Positions 7,935 through 18,000 of a DNA stretch of 64,000 nt are shown one piece after another. The notes beneath the pieces were generated by a model. The model was not told where the DNA came from and did not search any database. It saw only the letters and a program-made list of their open reading frames with translations. Numbering within the stretch: the first letter of the stretch is position 1; every line of letters begins with the position of its first letter. The stretch covers positions 106,410 through 170,409 of the forward strand of contig NZ_NPOA01000012.1 of the NCBI RefSeq assembly GCF_002287375.1. Direction: 5' to 3'. Made by a program: the position numbers and the translations under genes. Origin of the DNA: Virgibacillus profundi. Its GTDB lineage: Bacteria > Bacillota > Bacilli > Bacillales > Amphibacillaceae.

Positions 7935-8474
7935 ATGAGATGGAAATTAAATATATTATTATTTTGTACAATTTTATTAGCAGCCTGTACTGACCAAGAA
8001 TATGAAAAAGAAGATGTTGTGGCAATCTTAAACGGAGACGAGATTAAGATTAAGGAAATACTTTGGCAATATTCTTTAGATGAAGACCCGGAAAATTCTA
8101 TTTATAACTACTTGAAGCAAGAGATCGTAATTTTGGAAGCGGAAGATAGTGGGATTACTGTGTCTAAGGAAGAAATCGAAGAAAAAAAACAATTGGTGTA
8201 CCCTAATTCTGATCCAGTTGAAAGATTTGAAGTTATTGAAGAACAGGAATTTTATGAAAAACAAGCATCTTTATTTGATGTGTCGCCTGAAGAATACTAT
8301 GAAATTTGGGAAGATAATACATATACAAAGCAATTATACGTTGAGAAATATATCGATGAAATAATTGGGGAGCCATCCGATGATTTTGAAACATGGGGAC
8401 AAGAAGTGGATGAACATATAAATAACTTATTTGAAGAGTATAAAGAAGACAAAAAATTAATTATTAAATATTGA
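7935..8474 (+). CDS. Predicted lipoprotein with SurA-N-like region
   Basis: A 179-residue protein with a lipoprotein signal ending LLAAC (lipidated Cys about residue 18), followed by a very acidic mature part. The start VVAILNGDEIKIKEI resembles the N-terminal chaperone segment of SurA/PrsA-type foldases, but there is no parvulin domain. The ribosome binding site is gggagtga. It should be anchored on the outer face of the membrane. It could be a trimmed foldase relative or an independent lipoprotein. Confidence 0.75.
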   Translation: MRWKLNILLFCTILLAACTDQEYEKEDVVAILNGDEIKIKEILWQYSLDEDPENSIYNYLKQEIVILEAEDSGITVSKEEIEEKKQLVYPNSDPVERFEVIEEQEFYEKQASLFDVSPEEYYEIWEDNTYTKQLYVEKYIDEIIGEPSDDFETWGQEVDEHINNLFEEYKEDKKLIIKY

Positions 8475-8559
8475 ATTTCCTAAAAATAAAAATTAATCTA
8501 TTCTTAATTAACTCATTGTGATTAAATAGAACTAATTAACTTAAGGAGTGGATGAATTG

Positions 8560-8631
8560 ATGGTGTCTTTAGTAAATAACGAAGCAGCATATAACACTGA
8601 AAAAAAAGCTGTGGTGGATTATTTAATATAA
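8560..8631 (+). other. Possible 23-codon peptide or gene remnant
   Basis: An ATG with a good ribosome binding site (taaggagtgg) starts only 23 codons before TAA. It lies about 70 nt upstream of the MFS gene. It may be the N-terminus of a lost regulator, or a short leader peptide. Nothing else supports it. Confidence 0.25.
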
Positions 8632-8701
8632 ACTTGTTGAATAGACCCCTGCATTTTTCATTGTTGTATGAACCAATACACTAAAAAATGTGAGGGATAT
8701 G

Positions 8702-9964
8702 ATGAGATTACTTAAAAATAAACAATTTTTTGCGTTATTTGCAGGACGTATTTTAACAAATATAGCGGATAGCATTTACTATATTGCAGCGATGTGGATT
8801 GTATATGATTTAACTGGAAATGCATTTTATACGGGACTTGCAGGCTTTTTAACTTCGGTTCCCTGGGCATTGCAGTTCCTCACTGGACCACTTGTTGATA
8901 AATGGGCAACCAAATCCATCCTTGTGTGGACACAAGCACTGCAGGGTGTCTTGATTGCTATAATTCCGTTGTTAGCCTTATTTGATCAATTAACTGTATT
9001 TTGGGTTTTGGTATTGCTGCCTATCGTTTCGATGATTCAACAATTTGTCTATCCAGCCCAAACTAAAGTCTTACCGCAAATAGTAAAAAGAGGAGAATTG
9101 GTGACTGCTAATACCTATTTTTCTTTTGCTTATCAGGGAATTGATTTTATCTTAAATGCAATAGCCGGAGTATTTGTTGCAATCATTGGGGTTGTGTGGT
9201 TATTTGCAATGGATTCCCTGTTATTTATCTTGGCTGCTATGCTATTTATGGCACTTAGAATACCCAAAAAAGTTGATGGGCCTGGAACTAGTGCAACGTT
9301 ACTGGAAAATGTAGCTCAATACAAAATGGAATTACGATTGGGATTTAGTTATGTTTTTCGTTCTGTGCTTGGTTTGTTTACACTTGGTGCCATCGTGACG
9401 AATTTTGCGATCGGCGGTATTATGGCATTATTACCTGCTTTTGCTGATTTACAAAGTGGACCGGCACTTTACGGCTATTATTTAGCTGTTTTATCTATTG
9501 GTGGCTTACTTGGCTCTGCACTCGCTCCCGGTATCCAACATTTACGGATGGGAACCTTTTACATTGTTGCGTTTAGTGCGGCAACGGTTTGTTGGATTAT
9601 CTCCGCATGGAGTACAACACCTGTAATTAGTTTAATATTTTTTGGTCTTGTTTGGCTGCCAGTAGGTGTGTCAAATATAATCGTTCCGTCAGCAATTCAG
9701 GCAACAATTCCCGCTAATTTTATCGGTCGTGTGAATTCAGTTTCTGTTAGTATGAGCACTGCATCTATGCCACTAGGTTCTCTTCTTGCAGGATATTTGG
9801 GAACAATCGTTGATTTGCGAATCGCCTTTTTATTCTTTGGGCTTATCCTGTTCTTTGAGGTAATCATTTGGCTATGTCATCCGACTTTACGACAAATGCC
9901 GAAAATCTCGGAGCTGACTGCAGAATCTTTACGGTTACCAGCAATTAAAGAGGAGCAATCATGA
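8702..9964 (+). CDS. MFS transporter, EntS-like group
   Basis: A 420-residue integral membrane protein with about 12 hydrophobic segments and the MFS loop 2-3 motif (GPLVDKWATKS, near residue 60). It starts with RLLKNKQFFALFAGRILTN, typical of MFS_3/enterobactin-exporter-like drug or siderophore exporters of bacilli. ATG 8702 is chosen because GAGGG lies 5 nt upstream; in-frame ATG 8699 and GTG 8690 are alternatives. The substrate cannot be told. It stands alone in the yaaL-bofA insertion and is followed by a GC-rich hairpin. Confidence 0.88.
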   Translation: MRLLKNKQFFALFAGRILTNIADSIYYIAAMWIVYDLTGNAFYTGLAGFLTSVPWALQFLTGPLVDKWATKSILVWTQALQGVLIAIIPLLALFDQLTVFWVLVLLPIVSMIQQFVYPAQTKVLPQIVKRGELVTANTYFSFAYQGIDFILNAIAGVFVAIIGVVWLFAMDSLLFILAAMLFMALRIPKKVDGPGTSATLLENVAQYKMELRLGFSYVFRSVLGLFTLGAIVTNFAIGGIMALLPAFADLQSGPALYGYYLAVLSIGGLLGSALAPGIQHLRMGTFYIVAFSAATVCWIISAWSTTPVISLIFFGLVWLPVGVSNIIVPSAIQATIPANFIGRVNSVSVSMSTASMPLGSLLAGYLGTIVDLRIAFLFFGLILFFEVIIWLCHPTLRQMPKISELTAESLRLPAIKEEQS

Positions 9965-9975
9965 TTTGGGTTTCA

Positions 9976-10000
9976 GGGGCGGTTGAACAATAATCGCCCC
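9976..10000 (+). terminator. Hairpin after the MFS gene
   Basis: GGGGCG and CGCCCC form a short GC-rich stem 12 nt after the stop codon. Only ATTATA follows, so termination may be weak. Confidence 0.55.
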
Positions 10001-10150
10001 ATTATACAAAAGTAGAACTTTTGAGAAATCAGTACAAGCATAGGTTTTAAAAGAAATTAAATACAGTATCAGACCCTGTTTTCCTGTTCTTTTTTCAAGT
10101 TTCCCATCATATGTACTAAAAAGGGGAAAAGATAAAGGGGCTGATTTGCT

Positions 10151-10414
10151 TTGAGTTCTACACTGGTTATTTCGATTATGATTGGATTAATTGTTTTACT
10201 TTTGGTGGTTGGTGCTCCAGCAAAACCAATGCGTTTTATGGGACATACTACCGTTAAATTAGGAATTGGCATCTTATTTTTATTTTTCTTCAATGTTTTC
10301 GGGGGGGCAATTGGGCTTCATATTCCTATTAATCTATTTACAGTAATTGTTTCAGGTTTTTTAGGGTTATTTGGACTAGCCTCCCTTGCTGCGATTCATT
10401 TATTTATTATATAA
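10151..10414 (+). CDS. bofA: Pro-sigma-K processing inhibitor BofA
   Basis: An 87-residue membrane protein with about three hydrophobic segments and the BofA C-terminal signature (N-F-G-G-AIGLHIPIN...GFLGLFG). In B. subtilis BofA, with SpoIVFA, holds the SpoIVFB protease inactive in the outer forespore membrane until the SpoIVB signal arrives. The start is TTG with AAAGGGG upstream. In B. subtilis it directly follows yaaL; here about 4.9 kb of accessory DNA separates them. Confidence 0.9.
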   Translation: MSSTLVISIMIGLIVLLLVVGAPAKPMRFMGHTTVKLGIGILFLFFFNVFGGAIGLHIPINLFTVIVSGFLGLFGLASLAAIHLFII

Positions 10415-10432
10415 AAGTTTCAAAGTTTCCTT

Positions 10433-10462
10433 GTATAAATTCTGTTAGATTGGGAGATACTA
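10433..10462 (+). promoter_or_regulatory. Sigma-F-type promoter of gin
   Basis: GTATA (10433-10437), 15 bp, then GGAGATACTA (10453-10462) fits the sigma-F pattern GYATA-N15-GGnnAnAnTw. csfB/gin is a known sigma-F gene in B. subtilis. The same geometry precedes fin and yabS in this window. Confidence 0.65.
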
Positions 10463-10484
10463 ATTTCTAACGGAGGTGGGGAAA

Positions 10485-10676
10485 ATGAAACAAACAATTC
10501 CATTTGAAAAATGTGGTATTTGTGAAGAAGAGAAAGAAAGAGGAATTCATCTGTATACCACGTTTATTTGTACGGACTGTGAGCACAACATGATCCATAC
10601 AGAACCGAGAGAGGAAAAATACAACTATTACTTGAGAAAGCTAAAAAATGTAAATAAACCAAAACTATATTCATAG
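10485..10676 (+). CDS. gin: Anti-sigma-G factor Gin (CsfB)
   Basis: A 63-residue zinc-binding protein with CGIC...C..CE cysteine knuckles, matching Gin/CsfB, which binds sigma-G (and sigma-E) in the forespore to stop early activity. The ATG at 10485 is preferred to the in-frame GTG 9 nt earlier, because that GTG lies inside the ribosome binding site (cggaggtgggg). A terminator follows. In B. subtilis xpaC and yaaN come next; they are absent here. Confidence 0.9.
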   Translation: MKQTIPFEKCGICEEEKERGIHLYTTFICTDCEHNMIHTEPREEKYNYYLRKLKNVNKPKLYS

Positions 10677-10702
10677 AGTCTTTGCTTGCAAAGGCTTTTT
10701 TT
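10677..10702 (+). terminator. Terminator after gin
   Basis: AGTCTTTGC-TT-GCAAAGGCT is followed by seven T. The decarboxylase gene begins about 50 nt downstream, with a TATAAT-like -10 (ggTATAAT) just after. Confidence 0.85.
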
Positions 10703-10751
10703 GTTGGTCTGGTATAATAAAAGAGACCCTATAAAAGATGGAGAGATTAAA

Positions 10752-12164
10752 ATGGAGCATCACCGAACCCCTATCTATCAGACATTAAAGTTATTTGATG
10801 ATGAAAAACCAATATCCTTTCACGTACCTGGACATAAAAATGGATTGCTTTTTCCTGATTATGCCCGTGAATATTTTGATTCCATTCTAAAGCTTGATAT
10901 GACAGAGCTCCCAGGCCTTGATGACCTGCATGCACCAACAGGGGCAATTGCCAAAGCAGAAAAACTGGCAGTTGATTATTTTAAATCTGATCATACATTT
11001 TTTCTTGTAGGTGGAAGTACTGCTGGCAATTTGGCAATGATTTTAGCGGCATGCTCTGCGGGAGATAAGGTTATTGTCCAGCGTAACTGTCATAAATCGA
11101 TTATGAATGGGCTGGAATTAAGTGGGGCAAAGCCGGTATTTATTGCACCTGAATACGACTCTGAGGTTGACCGTTATACAAATCCTTCTATGAGAACTTT
11201 ACCGGAAGCGATACAAAAACATCCTGATGCAAAAGCAATAGTGCTGACATATCCTGATTATTTCGGGAAAGTTTATGAAATAAAAGAAATGACAGATTTA
11301 GCACATGAATATAATATACCCGTTTTAGTAGACGAAGCACATGGTGTTCATTTTTCTCTTGGGAACCCTTTTCCAGCTTCTGCACTTGAACTTGGTGCTG
11401 ATGTCGTTGTCCAATCTGCGCATAAAATGGCTCCTGCGATGACGATGGCTTCTTTTTTACATATAAAATCTAAACTTGTTTCTAAAGAAAAGGTTGCGCA
11501 TTATTTGCAGATGATTCAATCGAGCAGCCCTTCCTATCCATTAATGGCATCCCTGGATATAGCAAGGTCATTTTTGGCCACCTTAAAAAGTGAAGTGATT
11601 GACAGTGTTCTTCAAAGTGCATCAAAGGTAAGGGGGATTTTAGAAGACTCAGATCACTGGAATATAGTACCGACGGACGATCCATTAAAAATATCATTAC
11701 AATTGAAAAAGGGAACTTCTGCAAAGGAAGCAGCGAGTCTTTTTGAAGGGCAACGTATTTATCCGGAACTTGTTACACATAATCAAATTTTGTTTATCCA
11801 TGGGCTTGCGCCTTTTCAAAAAATGAATCAATTGAAAAAAGCTGTGAAAAGAGTCAATGAGCAATTAAAAAATAACTCAAACCATGATACAATAGATGTA
11901 GCGAAGCTTTTTCCACAAACTATTGAAGAATTAGCTTTGTCGTATCAAGCAATGAATCAATTACAGACGTTACAATTGTCTCGCGCAGAGGCAGTTGGAT
12001 ATATAGCAGCAGAAGCGGTAATTCCTTATCCGCCAGGGATCCCTCTCATCCTTAAAGGAGAAAAAATCACAGCAAAACATATTGATGTCATGGAACAATT
12101 AAACATCCAGGGTGTTCGTATCCAACAGCGTGAAATGGATGGCATCAGGGTTTACAGGAAGTGA
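10752..12164 (+). CDS. Orn/Lys/Arg decarboxylase family protein (YaaO-like)
   Basis: A 470-residue PLP-dependent fold-type I decarboxylase. An N-terminal HVPGHKNG motif, the VDEAHG cofactor motif and the Schiff-base lysine in QSAHKMAP are present, with the C-terminal domain PPGIPLILKGE. B. subtilis has the paralogues SpeA (arginine decarboxylase) and YaaO at this locus; the substrate of YaaO-type enzymes is not settled. ATG 10752 is chosen for its GGAGAG site and because the family starts with a short lead before the H(V)PGHK motif. tmk starts 18 nt after the stop, so they are probably co-transcribed. Confidence 0.92.
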   Translation: MEHHRTPIYQTLKLFDDEKPISFHVPGHKNGLLFPDYAREYFDSILKLDMTELPGLDDLHAPTGAIAKAEKLAVDYFKSDHTFFLVGGSTAGNLAMILAACSAGDKVIVQRNCHKSIMNGLELSGAKPVFIAPEYDSEVDRYTNPSMRTLPEAIQKHPDAKAIVLTYPDYFGKVYEIKEMTDLAHEYNIPVLVDEAHGVHFSLGNPFPASALELGADVVVQSAHKMAPAMTMASFLHIKSKLVSKEKVAHYLQMIQSSSPSYPLMASLDIARSFLATLKSEVIDSVLQSASKVRGILEDSDHWNIVPTDDPLKISLQLKKGTSAKEAASLFEGQRIYPELVTHNQILFIHGLAPFQKMNQLKKAVKRVNEQLKNNSNHDTIDVAKLFPQTIEELALSYQAMNQLQTLQLSRAEAVGYIAAEAVIPYPPGIPLILKGEKITAKHIDVMEQLNIQGVRIQQREMDGIRVYRK

Positions 12165-12182
12165 AGAAGGAGTAGAAGACGC

Positions 12183-13159
<977 letters not shown>

Positions 13160-13207
13160 GAGTGCCTTTTTATTAAACTTTTACTTTTAAGAAGCTAAAT
13201 TATCGTT

Positions 13208-13327
13208 AGCAGATGAAATACACGAAGACTCCAGCAGGAGGAAAGGCATAGGTGAGACCCCTAAAGACGAGTAGCACGAGGAGGCTCACCAGCCGCCTGC
13301 GGAAAGCGAAGTGTATTTCAACTGCGG
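13208..13327 (-). repeat. Dispersed repeat module A, single copy, minus orientation
   Basis: About 120 bp, GC-rich, beginning gaaatacacgaagact and ending cgaagtgtatttcaact, so its ends are inverted copies of each other. It is the reverse complement of the A modules at 18.65, 34.1, 45.2, 54.6 and 56.9 kb. It has no B partner. It lies in the 193-bp space between darA and yaaR and ends about 25 nt before the yaaR start, so it becomes part of the transcript. Confidence 0.9.
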
Positions 13328-13352
13328 TGAAATGGAGAAAGGGACTGAGTCT

Positions 13353-13784
13353 ATGAAAATCAGCCATGAAATGCAGACAAGAACAGATACAAAATTTACA
13401 CGCCCGGCTGCTGAGACACAGGCGTTTAATAGATTGGTTCAGTCCCAGACACAAAATTTAAAGCAGCAGGAATTGCAGCAATTAATGAAGCATATTACAG
13501 TACAAGGAGACAAGCTTTCCCGTTTCCGCACCTTTCGCGATCTCGCGAAATTCAAACGAATGATTAAAGGATTTTTACAGGAAACCGTATATAACGGACT
13601 CAATTTGCAAAAATCACATAGTTTTGCTTTAGATGGACAAAACAGAAAACTGGCAATCGTAAAAGAAGTTGATGAGAAATTATTGGAGTTAACCGAGGAA
13701 ATGATGAACCAGGAAAAAAAGACAGTAGATATCCTTGGCCTGATTGGCGAAATAAAAGGACTGCTGGTTAATTTATATACTTAA
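13353..13784 (+). CDS. yaaR: YaaR family protein (DUF327)
   Basis: A 143-residue hydrophilic helical protein, matching YaaR. The conserved core includes FRTFRDLAKFKRMIK and the C-terminal GLIGEIKGLLVNLY. No biochemical function is established. ATG 13353 is chosen over upstream in-frame codons, which lie in repeat sequence; GGAGAAAGGGA precedes it. Confidence 0.9.
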   Translation: MKISHEMQTRTDTKFTRPAAETQAFNRLVQSQTQNLKQQELQQLMKHITVQGDKLSRFRTFRDLAKFKRMIKGFLQETVYNGLNLQKSHSFALDGQNRKLAIVKEVDEKLLELTEEMMNQEKKTVDILGLIGEIKGLLVNLYT

Positions 13785-13804
13785 TTGAAAAGAGACGGAT
13801 ACTT

Positions 13805-14794
13805 ATGAAATCATGGTCTGAAGTGGCAGAAGTTCAAGGGTTGGCTAGTAAAATCATTACAAACAGCATAAAAAAAGACCGTATTTCTCATGCGTATTTA
13901 CTTCAGGGAGCACGTGGTACTGGTAAAGAGGCAATTGCTTTATTAATTGCGAAAGGATTGTTTTGCGAAAATAAAACAGATGTCGAACCATGCCATCAAT
14001 GTAATGCATGTAAGCGAGTTGCCTCCCGTAATCATCCCGATGTTCATTGGATTGAACCAGAGGGGCAATCGATTAAAATAGAGCAGATTAGAAATTTACA
14101 AAAGGAATTTACCTATACAGGGCTGGAATCCAGCAGGAAGGTTTATATAATAAAAGGGTCTGATACATTAACCACAAATGCAGCAAACCGAATACTGAAG
14201 TTTTTAGAGGAACCAAGTAAACAAACAACCGCAATTATGCTGACTGAAAATAGTCAGTCCATTCTCCCGACGATTAAGTCACGTTGTCAGATAATCGATC
14301 TGCAGCCACTGAATCCGGTATCTTTCCAAAAGCAATTAATGGAAAAGGGGATGTCAAAGGAAAATGCAGTTTTAATGAGTGCTTTGACTAATAATCTGGA
14401 TGATGCATTCGCTTGGAATGAAAATGAGTGGTTTGCTTCAGCCCGAAAGATAGTGATACAATTAGTAGAAATGTCTTCAAAGGTTCCTGATGATGTTTAT
14501 TTATTTGTACATAACCATTGGGTGCCCCATTTTAAAGAACGAACCGAGCAGGAGCAAGGCCTGGATTTATTGCTTCTAGCTTTTAAGGATATTCTTTATT
14601 TCCATATCGGAAATAATTCGGGGATGGTAGTATTTACCCCAAATGACCCATTGCCTGAAAAAGCAGCGATGTATTTTTCACAGGAAAAGGTAGTAAACAT
14701 TCTAAACGCTATTCTACAGGCAAAAAGAAAATTGAAGCAAAATGTTCATCCTACTTTAGTGATTGAACAGCTGACACTTCAAATACAGAGGTGA
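13805..14794 (+). CDS. holB: DNA polymerase III subunit delta prime
   Basis: Clamp-loader stator subunit, 329 residues. The N-terminal AAA-like region has a degenerate P-loop (GARGTGKEA, with Glu where Thr/Ser would be), as expected for delta prime, which does not hydrolyse ATP. Zinc cysteines CE...PCHQCNAC (about 52-68) and the SRC motif (KSRCQI) are present. It is 7 nt from ricT and lies in the conserved order. Confidence 0.95.
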   Translation: MKSWSEVAEVQGLASKIITNSIKKDRISHAYLLQGARGTGKEAIALLIAKGLFCENKTDVEPCHQCNACKRVASRNHPDVHWIEPEGQSIKIEQIRNLQKEFTYTGLESSRKVYIIKGSDTLTTNAANRILKFLEEPSKQTTAIMLTENSQSILPTIKSRCQIIDLQPLNPVSFQKQLMEKGMSKENAVLMSALTNNLDDAFAWNENEWFASARKIVIQLVEMSSKVPDDVYLFVHNHWVPHFKERTEQEQGLDLLLLAFKDILYFHIGNNSGMVVFTPNDPLPEKAAMYFSQEKVVNILNAILQAKRKLKQNVHPTLVIEQLTLQIQR

Positions 14795-14800
14795 TATTAA

Positions 14801-15625
14801 TTGATAGAAGTTATTGGAGTCCGCTTCAAAAAAGCGGGTAAAATATATTATTTTGATCCCGGCGAGCACACAATTTTATTAGATAGCTATGTTATTGTGG
14901 AAACCGTACGTGGGATTGAGTTTGGGAAAGTTGTAATTGCCAGTAAACAGGTGGATGAGGAAGATGTTGTCCTTCCCCTGAAAAAAGTACTTCGAATTGC
15001 TGGTGAAAAGGATAAACTAACGGTTGTTGAAAATCAGGAACATGCGGAGAAAGCTTTTCAAACTTGTACAAACAAGATTATTGAACATAAGCTGGATATG
15101 AATCTAGTAGAGGTAGAATATACATTTGACCGTAATAAAATTATTTTTTATTTCACCGCAGAAGGTCGCGTGGATTTTCGGAATCTGGTAAAAGATCTGG
15201 CAGCAATGTTTAAAACAAGGATAGAATTGCGTCAAATCGGAGTTCGTGATGAGGCGAAAATGCTTGGCGGGATTGGCCCATGTGGCAGAATGCTTTGTTG
15301 CTCGACATTTTTAGGAGACTTTGAGCCTGTTTCTATTAAAATGGCAAAAGACCAAAACCTATCCTTAAATCCGGCGAAAATTTCCGGATTATGTGGCAGA
15401 TTGATGTGCTGCCTGAAATATGAAAATGATAATTATGAAACGGCAAAGCGTGAATTACCTGATATTGGGCAAGCTATTAAAACCCCTTATGGCAAAGGAA
15501 AAGTAGTTGGTATAAACATCCTTGAACGACTCATCCAAATCGAAATTCCAGAAAAAGAAAGCGAAATAGAATATACTTTAGATGAACTGATAGAAGAAGG
15601 AATATTAGCGCAGGCCATAGAATAA
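14801..15625 (+). CDS. ricT: RicT (YaaT), subunit of the RicA-RicF-RicT complex
   Basis: 274-residue PSP1-domain protein. With RicA (YmcA) and RicF (YlbF) it forms an Fe-S cluster complex that directs RNase Y cleavage of mRNAs and affects sporulation, biofilm and competence in B. subtilis. The hallmark cysteine clusters CGRMLCC (about 164-170) and CGRLMCC (about 197-203) are intact. Start is TTG, with agaggtgat upstream. Confidence 0.95.
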   Translation: MIEVIGVRFKKAGKIYYFDPGEHTILLDSYVIVETVRGIEFGKVVIASKQVDEEDVVLPLKKVLRIAGEKDKLTVVENQEHAEKAFQTCTNKIIEHKLDMNLVEVEYTFDRNKIIFYFTAEGRVDFRNLVKDLAAMFKTRIELRQIGVRDEAKMLGGIGPCGRMLCCSTFLGDFEPVSIKMAKDQNLSLNPAKISGLCGRLMCCLKYENDNYETAKRELPDIGQAIKTPYGKGKVVGINILERLIQIEIPEKESEIEYTLDELIEEGILAQAIE

Positions 15626-15639
15626 TGGAGTGAGTAGGC

Positions 15640-15987
15640 GTGAATAACAGACAAATATTTGATCAAGTGTCAGATATGGAAAAACAAATTGGCGAACTAT
15701 ATGAACAGCTTGGAGAATTAAAAGGGAGATTAAGTGATGTTTTGGAAGAAAACCATCGGCTTGCTATGGAAAATCACAACTTGCGGAATCATCTGGAGCA
15801 CCATACAGAAGAAAGCAAGAAAGAAGAAAGTGGAACTACTTCCAAAAAAGGCTTTCCAAGTGAAGGATATGACAATTTAGCCAGACTTTATGAAGAAGGT
15901 TTCCATATTTGTAATCTGGAATTTGGGGGTCCAAGAAGAAACGAGGATTGCATGTTCTGTCTTGATTTCCTAAACAAAACAAAGTAG
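15640..15987 (+). CDS. yabA: Replication initiation control protein YabA
   Basis: 115 residues: an N-terminal coiled coil (about 1-60) and a C-terminal zinc-binding domain (HICNLEF...CMFCLDF). YabA bridges DnaA and DnaN and restrains re-initiation. Start is GTG with a gagtag ribosome binding site. A strong terminator follows. Confidence 0.95.
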   Translation: MNNRQIFDQVSDMEKQIGELYEQLGELKGRLSDVLEENHRLAMENHNLRNHLEHHTEESKKEESGTTSKKGFPSEGYDNLARLYEEGFHICNLEFGGPRRNEDCMFCLDFLNKTK

Positions 15988-15996
15988 GTTAGATAA

Positions 15997-16030
15997 GAAG
16001 CTGTCTCAGATCCTGAGACAGCTTCTTTAT
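15997..16030 (+). terminator. Terminator after yabA
   Basis: A 13-bp perfect stem, GAAGCTGTCTCAG with its complement, around 3 nt, followed by TTTATT. Confidence 0.92.
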
Positions 16031-16062
16031 TAGGGGAGTTTTTAAAGGAAAGGGATTTAATT

Positions 16063-16809
16063 ATGGTACAACTAATAGATGATGAACGTTTCGATTATTT
16101 ACTGGCAGATGAAAGTATGAAGATTATTCAAAGTCCGTCTGCTTTTTCATTCTCACTGGATGCGGTATTGCTAGCTCATTTCGCTTATGTTCCAATAAAA
16201 AGGGGAAACATTTTGGATTTGTGTACAGGAAATGGTGTAATTCCACTATTATTATCAAATAGAACAAAAGCCAAAATTACCGGTGTGGAAATCCAGGAAC
16301 GAATCTTCAGTATGGCAAAAAGAAATATAGAACTTAACAGACTAACAGATCAATTGTCTGTCATTCATGGTGATTTAAAAGAAATGCAGCCAGTACTCGC
16401 GCAAAGCAGCTTTGATGTGGTTACATGCAATCCACCGTATTTTAAGACACCTTCAAAAAATGAGTATAATCATAATGACTATTTAACGATCGCAAGGCAT
16501 GAAGTTTTTTGTACATTGGAGGATGTTGTGAAAGCATGTAAGTTACATGTGCGTCCGGGTGGAAAGGTAGCGATGGTTCATCGGCCGGGAAGACTTGTTG
16601 ATATTATCGAATTATTTCGGAAGTATAAGCTTGAGCCGAAACGACTCCAGTTTGTTTATCCAAAGCGAGGGAAGGATGCTAATATGCTGTTAGTGGAAGG
16701 AATTCGTGATGGCAAAGCAGATTTGAAGATTTTGCCCCCATTGTATATTTATAATGAAGATGGAACATACACAAAAGAAGCAGAGGGTATTATATATGGC
16801 AGATTATGA
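16063..16809 (+). CDS. trmN6: tRNA1(Val) (adenine37-N6)-methyltransferase
   Basis: A 248-residue SAM-dependent methyltransferase (YabB in B. subtilis). Motif I is [15 protein letters not shown] (about 46-60) and the N6-adenine signature NPPY follows in TCNPPYF (near 125). YabB homologues modify A37 of tRNA. The gene overlaps yazA by 14 nt. Confidence 0.9.
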   Translation: MVQLIDDERFDYLLADESMKIIQSPSAFSFSLDAVLLAHFAYVPIKRGNILDLCTGNGVIPLLLSNRTKAKITGVEIQERIFSMAKRNIELNRLTDQLSVIHGDLKEMQPVLAQSSFDVVTCNPPYFKTPSKNEYNHNDYLTIARHEVFCTLEDVVKACKLHVRPGGKVAMVHRPGRLVDIIELFRKYKLEPKRLQFVYPKRGKDANMLLVEGIRDGKADLKILPPLYIYNEDGTYTKEAEGIIYGRL

Positions 16810-17089
16810 GCACATTGTTTATATGTTAAAATGCAAGGATAATTCACTGTATACAGGATATACAAATAACCTGGAACACCGGGTTAAAATGCATACAGAA
16901 GGAAAAGGGGCAAAATATACCCGGGGACGTGGCCCGTTTCAGGTGGTTTATATCGAGAAGTTTCCAACAAAGGAAAAGGCAATGCAGAAGGAATATGAGA
17001 TCAAACAATTGGACCGTAAAGAAAAATTCCAACTCATACGAAACAAGCTGAAAGAAGTGATGCAATTTGAAAATACAAAAGAGCTTTGA
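16796..17089 (+). CDS. yazA: GIY-YIG domain protein YazA
   Basis: A 97-residue single-domain GIY-YIG nuclease-like protein: VYMLKC...LYTGYTNN is the GIY-YIG equivalent, followed by the conserved RVKMH and GAKYTRGR. Its substrate in bacilli is not known. ATG 16796 gives the usual family length and overlaps the end of trmN6; an in-frame ATG 42 nt upstream would add a tail read from trmN6. Confidence 0.88.
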   Translation: MADYEHIVYMLKCKDNSLYTGYTNNLEHRVKMHTEGKGAKYTRGRGPFQVVYIEKFPTKEKAMQKEYEIKQLDRKEKFQLIRNKLKEVMQFENTKEL

Positions 17090-17942
17090 TGATGATACAA
17101 AGGGCATTTTATATGTCGTTCCAACTCCCATTGGAAACCTTGAGGATATTACGTATCGTGCATTAAAAATTCTGAAGTCTGTCACGATTATTGCTGCAGA
17201 AGATACAAGAAATACAAAAAAGCTGCTCAATCACTTTGAAATAGCCACACCACTTATCAGCTACCATGAACATAATAAGCTTTCACGGGTGGAGCAATTG
17301 CTTTATCGAGTAGAGAATGGCGAATCCATTGCGATTGTGAGTGATGCTGGAATGCCTGCTATTTCTGATCCTGGGTATGAGTTAGTACGAGCTGCCATTG
17401 ATAGAGATCAATCGGTCGTTGTTTTACCTGGAGCAAATGCTGCGGTTTGTGCATTAATTGGCTCAGGACTGCCAACAGATGAGTTTTACTTTTATGGATT
17501 TTTACCTAGGAAAAAGCGGGATAAAGAGGCAGAGATAGAACGATTAAAAAGTATGAAGGCAAGCCTGCTTTTTTATGAATCTCCCTACCGAGTTAAGGAT
17601 ACATTAAAGGCAATGCATGAAAAACTGGGTTCACGAAATATAGCAGTTGCTCGGGAATTAACAAAGCGATTTGAGGAATATGTGCGTGGAACGACTGAAG
17701 AGCTTATTGCCTGGACAGATGAGAAGGAATTAAAGGGTGAGTTTTGCATCATTGTCGAAGGGAACCCTTCTGACGAAAGTGAACAGGATACCATATTATG
17801 GTGGAGTAATTTATCTGTTCTTGATCACGTTAGCTATTATATAGAAGAAAAGGATTTTTCCAGTAAAGATGCCATTAAACAGGTGGCTGCAGAAAGAAAG
17901 TTGCCCAAACGAGAGGTATACCAAATATTTCATGTTGAATAA
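17067..17942 (+). CDS. rsmI: 16S rRNA (cytidine1402-2'-O)-methyltransferase
   Basis: A 291-residue tetrapyrrole-methylase-fold enzyme that 2'-O-methylates C1402 of 16S rRNA. The family signature VPTPIGNLEDITYRAL starts at residue 18, and AEDTRNTKKLL and SDAGMPAISDPG follow. The start is TTG inside the end of yazA (23-nt overlap), matching the N-terminal length in B. subtilis YabC. Confidence 0.94.
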   Translation: MKIQKSFDDDTKGILYVVPTPIGNLEDITYRALKILKSVTIIAAEDTRNTKKLLNHFEIATPLISYHEHNKLSRVEQLLYRVENGESIAIVSDAGMPAISDPGYELVRAAIDRDQSVVVLPGANAAVCALIGSGLPTDEFYFYGFLPRKKRDKEAEIERLKSMKASLLFYESPYRVKDTLKAMHEKLGSRNIAVARELTKRFEEYVRGTTEELIAWTDEKELKGEFCIIVEGNPSDESEQDTILWWSNLSVLDHVSYYIEEKDFSSKDAIKQVAAERKLPKREVYQIFHVE

Positions 17943-17949
17943 TTAAAAT

Positions 17950-17992
17950 AAAGAGGGCTGACGTGCAATATGCAAGCGTTAGCCCTCTTTGT
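17950..17992. terminator. Bidirectional terminator, rsmI/abrB
   Basis: AAAGAGGGCTgACG pairs with CGTtAGCCCTCTTT across a 13-nt loop, between the converging rsmI and abrB genes. Confidence 0.9.
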
Positions 17993-18000
17993 AACTTATT

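Noticed and set aside
16844-17230. Minus-strand open frame of 128 codons over yazA-rsmI
   Set aside because: Shadow of well-supported genes on the other strand.
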